A stretch of 64,000 nucleotides of DNA from Vibrio spartinae (lineage in GTDB: Bacteria; Pseudomonadota; Gammaproteobacteria; Enterobacterales; Vibrionaceae), in NCBI RefSeq assembly GCF_024347135.1, contig NZ_AP024907.1, positions 3,897,001 to 3,961,000 of the forward strand, given 5' to 3'. The position numbers were made by a program, and so were the translations under genes. Positions 63,252 through 64,000 of this stretch are shown here, piece by piece (positions within the stretch are counted from its first letter, which is position 1; each line of letters opens with the position of its first letter). The notes below the pieces were generated by a model. The model saw only the letters and a list, made by a program, of their open reading frames with translations. It had not been told where the DNA came from and made no database searches.

Positions 63252-63866
63252 ATGCCTAAACTCGGCATGCCAGATATCCGCAAACCGCAACTCGTTCAGG
63301 CGACGATGAATGTGATCGAACGAGTCGGATTACACGGCGCAAGTATCTCGCTTATCAGTAAAGAAGCGGGGGTTTCGACTGGCATCATCAATCACTATTT
63401 CGGTGGAAAACAAGGATTGCTCGAAGAAACGATGCGCGCCATTTTGCGTGAACATTCCCGAGAGATCACAGCCGCTTTAAAGCAGCTCCCACCGAATGCT
63501 CACTACGCGCGTATCAACGCCATTATTGATGCGAATTTCAATGAATTTCAGACCGAGAGTGAAGTGGTCAAAACGTGGCTGGCATTCTGGTCCTATGCGA
63601 TGCATGCCCCCCAGCTCCACAGACTTCAGCGTGTCAACGAAAAGCGTTTGATTTCACACCTCAAAATCGAATTAAAAACCTTAATCCCCCAGCCCCAAGC
63701 TTCATCTGTTGCCCATGGTATTGCAGCGCTGATTGATGGTATCTGGCTGCGGGGCGCATTAAATCCAAAAGGCATTGATGCTGCATTTGCCAAAACCATG
63801 ATTAACGATTATCTGGACAAACAGATTTGGTATCACGACAACAGCAAGGTTAGGTCCCAACAATGA
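63252..63866 (+). CDS. betI: TetR-family choline-responsive repressor BetI
   Basis: 204 aa. [40 protein letters not shown] (helix-turn-helix), [20 protein letters not shown] and [12 protein letters not shown] are the BetI pattern. Represses choline-to-betaine genes until choline is present. Overlaps betB by ATGA. Confidence 0.92.
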   Translation: MPKLGMPDIRKPQLVQATMNVIERVGLHGASISLISKEAGVSTGIINHYFGGKQGLLEETMRAILREHSREITAALKQLPPNAHYARINAIIDANFNEFQTESEVVKTWLAFWSYAMHAPQLHRLQRVNEKRLISHLKIELKTLIPQPQASSVAHGIAALIDGIWLRGALNPKGIDAAFAKTMINDYLDKQIWYHDNSKVRSQQ

Positions 63867-64000
63867 AATCACTGTATATACATGGAAAGCGATGCAACGC
63901 CACTTCCGGAAAAACATTTACTTCGTATAACCCTGCGACCGGTGAAGTGCTAGCTGAACTTGGACAAGCCTCCGCGCAGGATATTGAAGCGGCCGTCACC
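63863..64000 (+). CDS. betB: Betaine aldehyde dehydrogenase BetB, 5' part only
   Basis: 46 codons to the window edge. [20 protein letters not shown], then [20 protein letters not shown], the N-terminus of BetB. NAD-dependent oxidation of betaine aldehyde to glycine betaine. Continues beyond 64000. Confidence 0.88.
   Translation, partial: MKSLYIHGKRCNATSGKTFTSYNPATGEVLAELGQASAQDIEAAVT

Overview
The window is chromosomal DNA from a gamma-proteobacterium, most likely a Vibrio or close relative. The evidence is the yhiN / uspB / ftnA / uspA / rsmJ neighbourhood, the AsnC and BetI proteins, and two DUF3316-type proteins. A 42-kb Tn7-like transposon carrying copper/silver resistance sits in the middle of it.

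Left chromosomal part (1-12714). A very large secreted SpvB/FG-GAP/RHS protein runs off the left edge on the minus strand, with a small membrane coiled-coil gene ahead of it. A GntR regulator is divergent from a five-gene carbohydrate operon: FGGY kinase, D-2-hydroxyacid dehydrogenase, class II aldolase and two membrane proteins. The membrane proteins are homologous to the glucitol-PTS permease subunits, but no EIIA or EIIB is present. The sugar is therefore probably imported free and phosphorylated by the kinase.

Transposon (12715-54769). Both ends begin TGT and share a 22-bp identical inverted TnsB-type site. The insertion is flanked by the 5-bp duplication ACAAT and lies exactly at the stop codon of yhiN. 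At the right end are tnsA, tnsB, tnsC and tnsD. An IS256-family element with an 8-bp duplication has landed in codons 6-8 of tnsD and replaced its start. At the left end are a NA37 (NdpA-like)/RelA-SpoT gene pair and a second TniQ protein whose C-terminal half looks like a dead tyrosine recombinase. The cargo between them is a metal-resistance island. It has two CopA ATPases, a CueR regulator, cupredoxins, Met-rich and His-rich small proteins, a cytochrome c, a DUF411 protein, two MSCCN microproteins, a chemoreceptor, two porins, a CusRS-like two-component system and a CusCBA(F) efflux operon.

Regulation of the cargo. Two promoters have the 19-bp spacer and dyad expected for CueR. Six 16-bp palindromes of the form ATGACA-N4-TGTCAT, or close to it, match the CusR box. 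Most have a -10 hexamer 33 bp further on. Three of them precede short stretches (about 80-100 nt) that end in near-identical terminators next to porin genes; I read these as a family of metal-induced small RNAs.

Right chromosomal part (54774-64000). yhiN, uspB, ftnA, uspA, an EamA transporter, a Cys/Lys-rich small protein, rsmJ (TTG start), asnC, a small unknown gene, an aminopeptidase P and the start of the bet operon (betI, betB). No tRNA, rRNA or CRISPR array was seen.
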